Shown: positions 1 through 7,806 of the stretch, in pieces
How the letters are laid out: each line of letters begins with the position of its first letter
Position numbering within the stretch: position 1 is the stretch's first letter
From: Roseomonas mucosa
GTDB lineage: Bacteria > Pseudomonadota > Alphaproteobacteria > Acetobacterales > Acetobacteraceae
Length of the DNA: 64,000 nt
Direction of reading: 5' to 3'
Assembly (NCBI GenBank): GCA_945878375.1
Contig: CAMDWG010000011.1
Coordinates: 45,146-109,145 of the forward strand
The notes under the pieces: model-generated
What the model saw: the letters and a program-made list of their open reading frames with translations, nothing else
Databases searched by the model: none
What the model was told of the DNA's origin: nothing
Translations under genes and position numbers: made by a program

Positions 1-483
1 CTCGATGCCGATCTCGACGGCTTCGTGGAGGCGTCGGAGGGCGCGTCCGTGATCGGGCAGGTGCTGCTCGGCCTGACCGGGGATGGCAGCATCACCGATG
101 CGTCGCTGATCGGCGACTGGCCGGAGGCGGATGAGAACGGCTTCCTCAGCCTGCAGCAGACCTACAGCTTCGACCTGGATGATGCCGCGGAGGCCGCGCT
201 GTTCGGCGAATTGCAGGACCGCATGGAAGGCCGCCTGATCCAGGTGCAGGGCCTGAGCGTGGATGCGACCCAGGGCGTGGGCACCAGGGGCGAGGTGGCG
301 GGCGAGGCCGGATTCCAGCCGCTGCTGGCCGTCGCCCATGGCGCGATCCTGTCCACGGATACCGAGGGCGGCGCCTTCGCGGCCGAATTCGGCGCGCTGC
401 TGCAAGCCGCGCTCGACGCGCAGGCGGCGGAAGCCGGTGCGGCCCCCGTGACGCCGCCGCTGCAGGATGCGCTGATCGCCTGA
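1..483 (+). CDS. C-terminal part of an unknown protein (5' end outside window)
   Basis: The reading frame is open from the first base and ends at TGA 481-483, so this is the last 160 residues of a longer protein. The fragment is rich in Ala, Gly, Leu, Asp and Glu, has no clear membrane span and no motif I recognise. It ends in a Pro/Ala-rich tail (VTPPLQDALIA). A GTG at 25 could be read as a start, but codons upstream of it continue the same composition, so the gene more likely begins outside the window. A perfect 12-bp hairpin follows the stop. I assign no function. Confidence 0.55.
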   Translation, partial: LDADLDGFVEASEGASVIGQVLLGLTGDGSITDASLIGDWPEADENGFLSLQQTYSFDLDDAAEAALFGELQDRMEGRLIQVQGLSVDATQGVGTRGEVAGEAGFQPLLAVAHGAILSTDTEGGAFAAEFGALLQAALDAQAAEAGAAPVTPPLQDALIA

Positions 484-509
484 CGCGAAGCAGCGCCGAG
501 GCCAGTGTT

Positions 510-538
510 CCCGCAAGACCGGCCATCGGTCTTGCGGG
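510..538. terminator. Bidirectional hairpin between convergent genes
   Basis: CCCGCAAGACCG (510-521), a 5-nt loop and CGGTCTTGCGGG (527-538) form a perfect 12-bp stem. It lies 27 bases after the stop of the upstream gene and 8 bases before the stop of the convergent ATPase gene. There is no long T tract on either side, so intrinsic termination is inferred from position and stem strength. Confidence 0.7.
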
Positions 539-545
539 GCGCATC

Positions 546-1424
546 TCAGGCCGGGATGCGGACGCCGAGGCGGCCGGCGATCTCCTGCACGAATTGCCAG
601 GCGACGCGGCCGGATCGGCCGCCGCGCGTGACGGACCATTCGACCGCGGCGCGGCGCAGTTCCTCTTCCCCGATCGGCAGGGCGAAGCTCGCGGCGTAGC
701 CCTCGATCATCGCGAAGAAGGTGTCCTGGTCGCAATTGTGGAAGCCGATCCAGAGCCCGAAGCGATCGGAGAGGGAGACCTTCTCCTCCACCGATTCCTG
801 GCCGTGGATCGCGCCGCGGCTTTCATTCTCGATCATGTCGCGCGGCATCAGGTGGCGACGGTTGGAGGTCGCGTAGAACAGCACATTGGCCGGCCGCCCC
901 TCGATCCCGCCATCGAGGACGGATTTCAGCGCCTTGTAGTCCGCATCCTCCCGCTCGAAGGACAGGTCGTCGCAGAACACCAGGCAGCTTCGCGTCTCGC
1001 GGCGCAGGATGTTCAGCAGGTCGGGCAGGGTGCGGATGTCTTCCCGATGGATCTCGATCAGCGCGAGGCTGCCGGGGATCTCGGCATTCGCCTGCGCATG
1101 CGCGGCCTTCACCAGGGACGACTTGCCCATCCCCCGCGCGCCCCAGAGCATCGCGTTGTTGGCGGGCAGGCCGCGGGCGAAGCGCAGCGTGTTGTCCAGC
1201 AGGATCTTCTTCTGCTGTTCCACCCCGCGCAGCAGCCCGACGCCGACAGCCGAGACCTTCGGCACCGGCGCCAGGCGCGGGGCCGGAAGCGGGTGCCAGA
1301 CGAAGGCATCGGCGGCGGCCAGGTCGGGCGCGGGCGGGCGGGGCGGCGCCTGGCGTTCCAGCGCATCGGCGATGCGGAGCAGCACGGGCAGCAGCGGATG
1401 CGCGGGGGACGCGGTCTCGGTCAC
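546..1424 (-). CDS. DUF815-family AAA+ ATPase
   Basis: A 292-residue ATPase of the DUF815 (AAA+) family, which has no settled cellular role. The Walker A segment GARGMGKSS is at residues 95-103. The Walker B-like CLVFCDDLSF is at about 147-156, and a sensor-type YATSNRR is at about 184-190. The first 50 residues are Pro/Ala-rich and probably flexible. The length is normal for the family. It is transcribed divergently from yajC, a neighbourhood I recall as common in alphaproteobacteria. No signal peptide or membrane span is visible, so it is cytoplasmic. The family assignment is secure; the function is open. Confidence 0.88.
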   Translation of the reverse strand: MTETASPAHPLLPVLLRIADALERQAPPRPPAPDLAAADAFVWHPLPAPRLAPVPKVSAVGVGLLRGVEQQKKILLDNTLRFARGLPANNAMLWGARGMGKSSLVKAAHAQANAEIPGSLALIEIHREDIRTLPDLLNILRRETRSCLVFCDDLSFEREDADYKALKSVLDGGIEGRPANVLFYATSNRRHLMPRDMIENESRGAIHGQESVEEKVSLSDRFGLWIGFHNCDQDTFFAMIEGYAASFALPIGEEELRRAAVEWSVTRGGRSGRVAWQFVQEIAGRLGVRIPA

Positions 1425-1493
1425 GGTGTCGGTCCGGAAGACGGGTTGACGGCGGGGGGGCGGAAGCTAGGTTGCGCGACCTAGAGCACGCTC

Positions 1494-1586
1494 CTGCCGG
1501 CCGCAAGCGGCCGCGGGGCGGAACCTGCCTGGCCGTTCGCGGCCGGGCGCCGAGACTGCCCGGCCGGTTTCGGCCGGGAGAGCGCA
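1494..1586 (+). repeat. Three tandem 31-bp hairpin repeats in the yajC leader
   Basis: Three degenerate units start at 1494, 1525 and 1556, exactly 31 bp apart. Each begins CTGCC and contains a GGCCG-type inverted repeat with a 3-5 nt loop. The stems are CGGCCG/CGGCCG (1498-1513), GGCCG-TTCG-CGGCC (1531-1544) and CCCGGCCG-GTTT-CGGCCGGG (1559-1578). The loops differ while the stems are kept, which suggests that the fold matters rather than the sequence. The array fills most of the space between the divergent ATPase gene and yajC. Confidence 0.75.
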
Positions 1587-1616
1587 ATTCCAACCAAGAC
1601 GGACGCCGGACCGCCC

Positions 1617-1973
1617 ATGTGGATCTCTCCCGCCTACGCCCAGGACGCCGCTGGCGGCACCGGGTCTGTGATCATGCAGCTTCTGCCGCTGATCCTGATC
1701 TTCGCCGTCTTCTACTTCCTGCTGATTCGCCCGCAGCAGAAGAAGATGAAGGACCACCGGACCATGCTTCAGGCGCTGAAGCGCAACGACAAGGTGGTCA
1801 CGGGCGGCGGCATCGTCGGCACCATCACCAAGGTGCGTGACGACAGCGACGAGATCGAGGTCGAGATCGCGGCCGGCGTGCGCATCACGGTCCTGCGCGG
1901 CACCATCGGCTCCGTCGTGAAGCCGCCCGAGGCGGCGAACGACGCGAAGCCGGCCGACTCGGCCAAGGGCTGA
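1617..1973 (+). CDS. yajC: Sec translocon accessory subunit YajC
   Basis: A 118-residue protein with the YajC layout: a short N-terminus, one transmembrane helix (about residues 19-37, rich in Leu/Ile/Phe), then the hallmark [11 protein letters not shown] and a small basic cytoplasmic domain with the conserved [13 protein letters not shown] stretch. YajC associates with SecDF-YidC at the Sec translocon in the inner membrane. The start is the first ATG after the three-hairpin leader; no strong Shine-Dalgarno is visible. Unusually, secD and secF, the usual next genes in this group, are not downstream; a G14 run and kdsA follow instead. Confidence 0.95.
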   Translation: MWISPAYAQDAAGGTGSVIMQLLPLILIFAVFYFLLIRPQQKKMKDHRTMLQALKRNDKVVTGGGIVGTITKVRDDSDEIEVEIAAGVRITVLRGTIGSVVKPPEAANDAKPADSAKG

Positions 1974-1984
1974 TCCGACCTGCC

Positions 1985-1998
1985 GGGGGGGGGGGGGG
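1985..1998. repeat. G14 homopolymer after yajC
   Basis: Fourteen consecutive G lie 12 bases after the yajC stop. The 12-mer CCTGCCGGGGGG occurs at 1979-1990 and again at 2022-2033, so the tract sits in a small duplicated G/C-rich segment. It is not in a coding frame. Such runs are prone to slippage and to sequencing or assembly error. Confidence 0.7.
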
Positions 1999-2151
1999 CT
2001 CCACCCTCCCCGGGCGGGCTTCCTGCCGGGGGGCGGGCGTCATCGGCGGCTCCCATGCGGGTGCCGGGTCAGGCTCGCCGCCCTTGCGCCCCGGATCGCC
2101 GGGTGGCACGGGTCGGCGCCGCCGCGCGCCGCCGGAGAGAGACCGCACGCC

Positions 2152-2985
2152 ATGACCACCCCCTCCGCTCCTGTCGAAATCGGGCCGGTTCGCCTGGCCA
2201 ACCACCTGCCGATCGCGCTGATCGCCGGCCCCTGCCAGATGGAAAGCCGGGCCCATGCGCTGGAGACGGCGGCCGCCTTGAAGGAGATTGCCGCGCGGCG
2301 CGGCATCGGGCTGATCTACAAGACCAGCTACGACAAGGCGAACCGCACCTCCGGCAAGGCCGCGCGGGGCTTGGGCATGGAAGCCGCCCTGCCGGTCTTC
2401 GCCGAGATCCGCGAGAGCCTCGGCCTGCCGACCCTGACCGATGTGCATGAGGCCGCGCATTGCGCCCCGGTGGCGGAGGCGGTGGATGTGCTGCAGATCC
2501 CGGCCTTCCTCTGCCGCCAGACGGACCTTCTGGTCGCCGCCGCGCGCACGGGGCGGGCGGTGAATGTGAAGAAGGGGCAGTTCCTGGCGCCCTGGGACAT
2601 GGCCCATGTCGCCGCCAAGGTGACGGAATCCGGCAATCCGCGCGTGTTCCTGACCGAGCGCGGCGCGTCCTTCGGCTACAACACGCTGGTCTCCGACATG
2701 CGGGCGCTGCCGATCATGGCGCGCACCGGCCACCCGGTGGTGTTCGACGCGACGCATTCCGTGCAGCAGCCGGGCGGGCAGGGGGCATCGTCCGGCGGGC
2801 AGCGGGAATTCGTCGAAACCCTGGCCCGCGCCGCGGTCGCGGTCGGCGTGGCGGGGCTGTTCATCGAGACGCACCAGGACCCGGACCGCGCGCCGTCGGA
2901 CGGCCCGAACATGGTGCCGCTTTCGCAGTTCGAGGCGCTGGTGGCACGCCTCCAGGCCATCGATGCGCTGGTGAAGGGCTTCTGA
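2152..2985 (+). CDS. kdsA: 3-deoxy-8-phosphooctulonate synthase (Kdo-8-P synthase)
   Basis: A 277-residue enzyme that condenses arabinose-5-phosphate with phosphoenolpyruvate to Kdo-8-phosphate, the first committed step of Kdo synthesis for lipopolysaccharide. Family signatures are IAGPC (24-28), [21 protein letters not shown] and the C-terminal AIDALVKGF. Cys28 lies where metal-independent enzymes such as that of E. coli have Asn, so this should be a metal-dependent enzyme (an inference from the known class marker). Start ATG 2152 is preceded by GGAGAGA. kdsB starts 8 bases after its stop, so the two are cotranscribed. Confidence 0.97.
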   Translation: MTTPSAPVEIGPVRLANHLPIALIAGPCQMESRAHALETAAALKEIAARRGIGLIYKTSYDKANRTSGKAARGLGMEAALPVFAEIRESLGLPTLTDVHEAAHCAPVAEAVDVLQIPAFLCRQTDLLVAAARTGRAVNVKKGQFLAPWDMAHVAAKVTESGNPRVFLTERGASFGYNTLVSDMRALPIMARTGHPVVFDATHSVQQPGGQGASSGGQREFVETLARAAVAVGVAGLFIETHQDPDRAPSDGPNMVPLSQFEALVARLQAIDALVKGF

Positions 2986-2993
2986 ACCCCCCT

Positions 2994-3719
2994 ATGAATC
3001 CGGTCGTCCTGATCCCCGCGCGGCTGGCCGCGACGCGGCTGCCGAACAAGCCGCTGGCCGAGATCCACGGCGCGCCGATGATCGTCCATGTCTGGCGCCG
3101 CGCGATGGAAGCCGGGATCGGCGCCGTCGTCGTCGCCACCGACAGCGAGGCGATCGCGGAAGCCGTGACCCGCGCGGGGGGCCGCGTGCAGATGACGCGC
3201 GCCGACCACCCCTCCGGCTCCGACCGGATCGCGGAGGCGCTGGACGCGCTCGACCCCGAGGGACGGCATGATGTGGTGGTGAATGTGCAGGGCGACCTGC
3301 CGACCATCGAACCTGCCACGATCCGCGCCGCGCTCGACCCGATGCACGATGCGGAGGTCGATCTCGCCACCCTCGTCGCGGAAATCACGCGGGAGGAGGA
3401 GCGGACGGCATCCCAGGTGGTGAAGATGGTGGGAACGGAGACCGCGCCGGGCCGCTTCCGCTGCCTCTATTTCACCCGCGCCACCGCGCCCTGGGGCGAG
3501 GGGCCGCTGTGGCACCATATCGGGCTCTATGCCTGGCGGCGCACCGCGCTGAAGCGCTTCGTGGCGCTGCCGCCATCGCGGCTGGAGAAGCGGGAGAAGC
3601 TGGAACAGCTCCGCGCGCTGGAAGCGGGCATGCGGATCGCGGCGGTGGCGGTGGATGCCGTGCCGCTCGGCGTCGATACACCCGAGGATCTGGATCGCGC
3701 GCGGGAGATGATGCGATGA
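2994..3719 (+). CDS. kdsB: 3-deoxy-manno-octulosonate cytidylyltransferase
   Basis: A 241-residue nucleotidyltransferase that activates Kdo with CTP to CMP-Kdo, the donor for lipid A core transferases. The N-terminal [15 protein letters not shown] is the nucleotide-binding signature. It is followed by [12 protein letters not shown] and [11 protein letters not shown], all typical of KdsB, and the length is usual. The start is ATG 2994, 8 bases after the kdsA stop; the frame stays open further upstream but only antisense-like sequence precedes it. The last codon and TGA overlap the ATG of the next gene by 4 bases (ATGA, 3716-3719), indicating translational coupling. Confidence 0.97.
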   Translation: MNPVVLIPARLAATRLPNKPLAEIHGAPMIVHVWRRAMEAGIGAVVVATDSEAIAEAVTRAGGRVQMTRADHPSGSDRIAEALDALDPEGRHDVVVNVQGDLPTIEPATIRAALDPMHDAEVDLATLVAEITREEERTASQVVKMVGTETAPGRFRCLYFTRATAPWGEGPLWHHIGLYAWRRTALKRFVALPPSRLEKREKLEQLRALEAGMRIAAVAVDAVPLGVDTPEDLDRAREMMR

Positions 3720-4690
3720 GCGACGCCGCGGGCCGCGCGACGCTGCTGCGGACCGTCGCGCTGGAAGCCGATGGTCTGCGCGCGCTGCACGCCGCGCTGG
3801 AAGGCGATCTCGGCGCGCTGGTGCTGGACGCGGTGGCGGCGATCCGCGCGGCGCCGGGGCGCGTCATCGTCACCGGCATGGGGAAGTCCGGCCATGTCGG
3901 GCGAAAGATCGCGGCGACGATGGCCTCCACCGGGACGCCCGCGCATTTCGTCCACCCGGCCGAGGCCAGCCATGGCGATCTCGGCATGATCGGGCGCGAG
4001 GATGTGGTGCTCGCCTTGTCCTGGTCGGGCGAGGCGCCGGAACTGGCCGACATCATCGCCTACACCCGCCGCTTCGAGGTGAAGCTGGTCGCCATCACGT
4101 CCCGCGCCGGCAGCGCGCTGGGGGGGGCTGCGGATATCTGCCTCGCGCTGCCGCGGATGCCGGAAGCCTGCCCGAACGGGCTCGCGCCCACCACCAGCAC
4201 GACGATGCAACTGGCCATCGGCGATGCGCTGTCGATGGCGCTGCTGGAGGCGCGGGGCTTCTCGCCGGCGGATTTCTCGGACTTCCATCCGGGCGGCAAG
4301 CTGGGCGCGCGGCTGAAGCGGGCGCGGGACCTGATGCATGGGGCGGAGGAATTGCCGCTGGTGCAGGACAGCGCGACGCTGGAACAGGCGATTGTCGAGA
4401 TGACCTCGCGCCGCTTCGGCGTGACGGGGGTGGTCGATGCGGCGGGCTGCCTGGTCGGCGTGCTGACCGATGGCGATTTGCGCCGTGCTTTCCAGCGCGG
4501 GCTGGCGATGGGCGGGCCGGTGACGGCGGCGATGACCGCGACCCCGCGCAACGCGGCGCCGGAGACGCTCGCGGCCGACCTGCTCGGCCTGATGAACGAG
4601 AAGCGGATCACGAGCCTGTTCGTGGTGGCGGAAGGCCGCCCCGTCGGCATCCTGCACCTGCACGACCTGCTGCGTTCCGGGCTGGCCTGA
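3716..4690 (+). CDS. kdsD: Arabinose-5-phosphate isomerase (KdsD/KpsF/GutQ family)
   Basis: A 324-residue protein with an N-terminal SIS sugar isomerase domain (about 35-170, including [20 protein letters not shown] and SWSGEAPEL) and two C-terminal CBS domains (about 205-324). It interconverts ribulose-5-phosphate and arabinose-5-phosphate, supplying the substrate of KdsA. The start overlaps the kdsB stop by 4 bases. Three of the four enzymes of the Kdo route are therefore adjacent; the phosphatase KdsC is not in the window. CBS domains suggest adenylate or CMP-Kdo sensing, which is not shown here. Confidence 0.95.
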   Translation: MSDAAGRATLLRTVALEADGLRALHAALEGDLGALVLDAVAAIRAAPGRVIVTGMGKSGHVGRKIAATMASTGTPAHFVHPAEASHGDLGMIGREDVVLALSWSGEAPELADIIAYTRRFEVKLVAITSRAGSALGGAADICLALPRMPEACPNGLAPTTSTTMQLAIGDALSMALLEARGFSPADFSDFHPGGKLGARLKRARDLMHGAEELPLVQDSATLEQAIVEMTSRRFGVTGVVDAAGCLVGVLTDGDLRRAFQRGLAMGGPVTAAMTATPRNAAPETLAADLLGLMNEKRITSLFVVAEGRPVGILHLHDLLRSGLA

Positions 4691-4719
4691 CCGGGCGGGG
4701 GGATGATAGGTTTCGCGCC

Positions 4720-5037
4720 ATGACCCAGAAGGCCCGCATCCACCGTTCGCCGAAATCCGCCATGCAGTCCGGCCGCGCGCGGACGCAGGAGTGGGTGCTG
4801 CAATACGAGCCGCTGGAGCCCAAGCGCATCGACCCGCTGATGGGGTGGTCCGGATCGGGCGACACCCGCGCGCAGCTGCGCCTTGCCTTCCCGACTGCCG
4901 AGGCGGCGGTGGCCTGGGCCGAGGCGAAAGGCATCCCCTTTGAGGTCGAGGCCGCGCCCGTGGTGCAGGCCGAGATCAAGCCGAAGAGCTACTCCGACAA
5001 TTTCCGCTTCGGCCGCACGGAGAACTGGACGCATTGA
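4720..5037 (+). CDS. Complex I accessory subunit, NDUFS4 family
   Basis: A 105-residue homologue of the mitochondrial 18-kDa subunit NDUFS4 (ETC complex I subunit family). Typical features are the opening ARIHRSPKSAMQSGRART, the W-x-LQYEP strand, a central GWSGSGDT, and the C-terminal KSYSDNFRFGRTENWTH. In alphaproteobacteria these proteins bind the peripheral arm of NADH:ubiquinone oxidoreductase. It lies 29 bases after kdsD, in the same direction, away from any nuo operon. It ends against a hairpin and the convergent coq7 gene. Confidence 0.93.
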   Translation: MTQKARIHRSPKSAMQSGRARTQEWVLQYEPLEPKRIDPLMGWSGSGDTRAQLRLAFPTAEAAVAWAEAKGIPFEVEAAPVVQAEIKPKSYSDNFRFGRTENWTH

Positions 5038-5041
5038 TCGG

Positions 5042-5062
5042 GGGGCCGCCCTGGGCGGCCCC
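5042..5062. terminator. Hairpin between convergent genes
   Basis: GGGGCCGCC (5042-5050), loop CTG, GGCGGCCCC (5054-5062): a perfect 9-bp stem just after the NDUFS4-like stop and 33 bases before the coq7 stop. There is no T run. Position suggests bidirectional termination. Confidence 0.6.
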
Positions 5063-5094
5063 TGGCATCTCCTGAGGCCACCAAGGCCTTGGGG

Positions 5095-5661
5095 CTAGAT
5101 CCGCTTCGCCGCCACCACCGCCGCCGCGCTGCCGCTGCCGACCACCCAGGCCCAGGCGCGCAGCAGCAGCCCCGTGCCGCCGCCATGCAGCTCCCGCGCC
5201 TCGTCGCGGTGGTCGATCTCCTCCTGCTGGCAATGCGCCAGCAGGGCGCGGATCTCCGGATGGATGGCTTCCGCATCCAGCCGGTCCAGCTGCTGCTGGT
5301 AGTGGTGATCGACGAAGCTCTCCACCGCATCGATCGTCACATGCACCGCGCGCGGGCCGAACAGCGCGGGTAGCGCGCCTGTCAGGAACCCCGCCACCTT
5401 CCAGATCGGCAGCAGCCGCGAACGCTGCGCCTGCGGCAGCAGCTGTTCCAGCAGGTCGAGATGCCCCTGTTCCGTCGCGCCATGCCGCGCGGCGAAGTCG
5501 CGCACGCCCGCATCGCGCGACACCGCGAGGATGCCGCGATAGATCATCACCGCCCCCGTCTCCCCGGCATGGTCGGAGCGCAGCTCGCCCACCAGCCAAT
5601 CCGGGATGGGCGGCAGCGAGGCCAGCGGCGGGGCGATGAGCGGCTTGCGGTCATGGGTCAT
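5095..5661 (-). CDS. coq7: Demethoxyubiquinone hydroxylase (Coq7 family)
   Basis: A 188-residue di-iron hydroxylase for the penultimate step of ubiquinone synthesis (5-demethoxyubiquinol to 5-demethylubiquinol). The two iron-binding repeats are complete: E34, E64-x-x-H67, E114 and E148-x-x-H151. A ferritin-like four-helix fold is expected, attached peripherally to the inner membrane. I start at the ATG at 5661 (MTHDRKP), since the ten extra codons from an upstream ATG at 5691 do not look family-like. Its presence implies a ubiquinone-based respiratory chain. Confidence 0.94.
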   Translation of the reverse strand: MTHDRKPLIAPPLASLPPIPDWLVGELRSDHAGETGAVMIYRGILAVSRDAGVRDFAARHGATEQGHLDLLEQLLPQAQRSRLLPIWKVAGFLTGALPALFGPRAVHVTIDAVESFVDHHYQQQLDRLDAEAIHPEIRALLAHCQQEEIDHRDEARELHGGGTGLLLRAWAWVVGSGSAAAVVAAKRI

Positions 5662-5743
5662 GGTGAAGCCGATGTGGCGCGGCGCCGCCATGCCGCAAGG
5701 CGACCGCCTTGCGGCCGGCTGCGCCGATCACCTCGCCGCCGCG

Positions 5744-7072
5744 TCACTCGGTCCGCAGCGCCTGGATCGGATCGAGCCTCGCGGCGCGCCGGGCCGGCCA
5801 GAAGCCGAAGAACAGCCCCGTGAGGCCCGACACACCGACCGCCAGCGCCACCGCATCCCATTGGATCAGCACCGGCCAGCCCGCCAGCCCCGACAGCAGA
5901 TGCGACAGCCCGATCCCCGCGGCGACCCCGGCCGCGCCGCCGAGCAGCGCGAGCAGCACCGCTTCCAGTAGGAATTGCCACAATATGTCGCGCCGCCTTG
6001 CCCCCACCGCGAGACGCAGCCCGATCTCCCGCGTCCGTTCCGTCACGCTCACCAGCATGATGTTCATCACGCCGATCCCGCCCACCAGCAGCGACACGGC
6101 GGCCACGGCCGCGAGCAGCGTGGACAGCGTGCGAGCGGACGCATCGCGCGTCGCCGCGACCTCCGCCATGTTGCGGATGGAGACGGTGTCGGCCTCATTC
6201 GCCGCGACGCGGTGGCGCTGGCGGAACAGGGTCCGCAGTTCCTCCTCCGCCGCGCGCATATCCTCGCCCTCATGGACGCGAACGGCGATCCAGTTGACGG
6301 AGCGGAACCAGGTACGGCTGGCGCCCATGATGGAACGGCGCGCGGTCCAGAAGGGGATGAAGACCGCGTCGTCCAGATCCTGGCCCTGCGCGTTCTGGCC
6401 CTTGCGGGCCAGCACGCCGATCACCTCGAAGGGCGTGGTGCGGATGCGGATTTCCTGGCCCACCGGATCGGCATCGCCGAACAGCATCTCCGCCACCGTG
6501 GCACCCAGCAGCGCCACCTTGCGCCCGCCCGCCGCTTCCTCGGGCGTGAACAGCCGGCCGCGCTCCGCCAGCCAGTCATGCACGGCGAAGATTGCGGGGT
6601 CGGAACCCTGGACGGCAGTAGCCCAGTTCTGGTTGCCGGCGATCACCTGCTGGTTGCTGCGGATATTGCCCGACGCCGCCTCCACCGCGCCGATCTCGCC
6701 TTCGATCGCGCGGGCATCGTCCCAGGTCAGGTTCTGCCGCTGCCCGGCGCCGAGCCGGACGCCGCCCATATTCACGCTGCCGCCCCAGACGACGATGACA
6801 TTCGCGCCCAGCGCCTGGATCTGCCGCAGCACCTGGTCCCGGGCCCCGGCGCCGACCGCCACCGTCGCGATCACCGCCGCGACGCCGATGAAGATGCCGA
6901 GCGCGGTCAGCATCGCGCGCAGCTTGTTCGCCGCCAGCGCACCCAGCGCGCCGCGCAGCGCCTCGAACAGGTCCATGCCGGCCCGGCTGGGCGGCAGCGG
7001 CGGCAGGACGCTTCGCGGCGCCTCGGTGACCGAAGCGTCGGCCGCCACAGCCGGGCGGGCCTCAAGGTTCAC
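5744..7072 (-). CDS. MacB-type ABC transporter permease
   Basis: A 442-residue permease with a MacB periplasmic core domain and a C-terminal FtsX domain. One membrane helix (about 48-70, near [22 protein letters not shown]) precedes a large periplasmic region. Three helices follow at about 315-435, including [20 protein letters not shown], a strongly conserved FtsX/MacB segment. In classical MacB the ATPase is fused at the N-terminus; here it is a separate gene overlapping by 4 bases (7069-7072). With the adaptor gene it should form a tripartite export pump using an outer-membrane channel encoded elsewhere. The substrate is unknown. Confidence 0.9.
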   Translation of the reverse strand: MNLEARPAVAADASVTEAPRSVLPPLPPSRAGMDLFEALRGALGALAANKLRAMLTALGIFIGVAAVIATVAVGAGARDQVLRQIQALGANVIVVWGGSVNMGGVRLGAGQRQNLTWDDARAIEGEIGAVEAASGNIRSNQQVIAGNQNWATAVQGSDPAIFAVHDWLAERGRLFTPEEAAGGRKVALLGATVAEMLFGDADPVGQEIRIRTTPFEVIGVLARKGQNAQGQDLDDAVFIPFWTARRSIMGASRTWFRSVNWIAVRVHEGEDMRAAEEELRTLFRQRHRVAANEADTVSIRNMAEVAATRDASARTLSTLLAAVAAVSLLVGGIGVMNIMLVSVTERTREIGLRLAVGARRRDILWQFLLEAVLLALLGGAAGVAAGIGLSHLLSGLAGWPVLIQWDAVALAVGVSGLTGLFFGFWPARRAARLDPIQALRTE

Positions 7073-7806
7073 GCGGCCTGCTCCTGCCGCATCTTTCGCA
7101 GCGCCAGGGCCGCATCGCGCGGCGCATGCACCTTGTCCGACACCAGCCGCCCGTCCCGGAAGCGCAGCGTGCGCGCGGCGAAATCGGCCACGTCGGGATC
7201 ATGCGTGACCATCAGCACCGCCACACCCGCCCGGTTCAGGGCCTGGAACAGCGCCATGATCTCCAGCCCCGTGCGGGAATCCAGCGCCCCGGTCGGCTCG
7301 TCCGCCAGCAGCAGGTCCGGCCCATTCACCAGCGCGCGCGCGATGGCAACGCGCTGCTGCTGGCCGCCCGAAAGCTGGGTCGGGCGATGATGCATCCGGT
7401 CCGAGAGGCCGACCAGCGCCAGCGCCTCCGCCGCGCGGTCGCGCCGCGCGCGGCGCGGCAGGCCGCGATAGATCATCGGCAGTTCGACATTCGCCAGCGC
7501 ATCGACGCGCGGCAGCAGGTTGAAGGATTGGAAGACGAAGCCCAACCGGCGCGACCGCAGCTCCGCCAGCCGGTCGGGCGAGAGGCTGGCTGTGTCCTCA
7601 CCCACCAGCCGATAGAGGCCCTTGGTCGGTCGGTCGAGGCAGCCGACGATGTTGAGGAAGGTGGACTTCCCCGACCCCGACGGCCCCATCGCCGCGACGA
7701 AGGCGCCCGGCGCGATGGACAGCGTCACATCCTGCAGCGCGGCGACCACGCCATCGCCGGCGGGATAGTGGCGGGTCAGCCCTTCGGTCTCGATCAGCGC
7801 CGGCAT
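7069..7806 (-). CDS. ABC transporter ATP-binding protein (MacB/LolD type)
   Basis: A 245-residue ATPase with Walker [10 protein letters not shown], the Q-loop VFQSFNLLP, signature LSGGQQQR, Walker [13 protein letters not shown] and the H-loop VTHDPD. It drives the FtsX-type permease encoded next, with which it overlaps by ATGA. Its own start shares one base with the adaptor stop (TGATG at 7808-7804). All three genes are therefore translationally coupled in the order adaptor, ATPase, permease. The group is the MacB/LolD class of mechanotransmission ABC proteins. Confidence 0.93.
   Translation of the reverse strand: MPALIETEGLTRHYPAGDGVVAALQDVTLSIAPGAFVAAMGPSGSGKSTFLNIVGCLDRPTKGLYRLVGEDTASLSPDRLAELRSRRLGFVFQSFNLLPRVDALANVELPMIYRGLPRRARRDRAAEALALVGLSDRMHHRPTQLSGGQQQRVAIARALVNGPDLLLADEPTGALDSRTGLEIMALFQALNRAGVAVLMVTHDPDVADFAARTLRFRDGRLVSDKVHAPRDAALALRKMRQEQAA

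Noticed and set aside
1985..1998. G14 run as a phase-variation switch
   Set aside because: The tract is intergenic, 154 bases before kdsA and after the yajC stop, so slippage would not change any reading frame; it is kept only as a repeat and possible assembly artefact.
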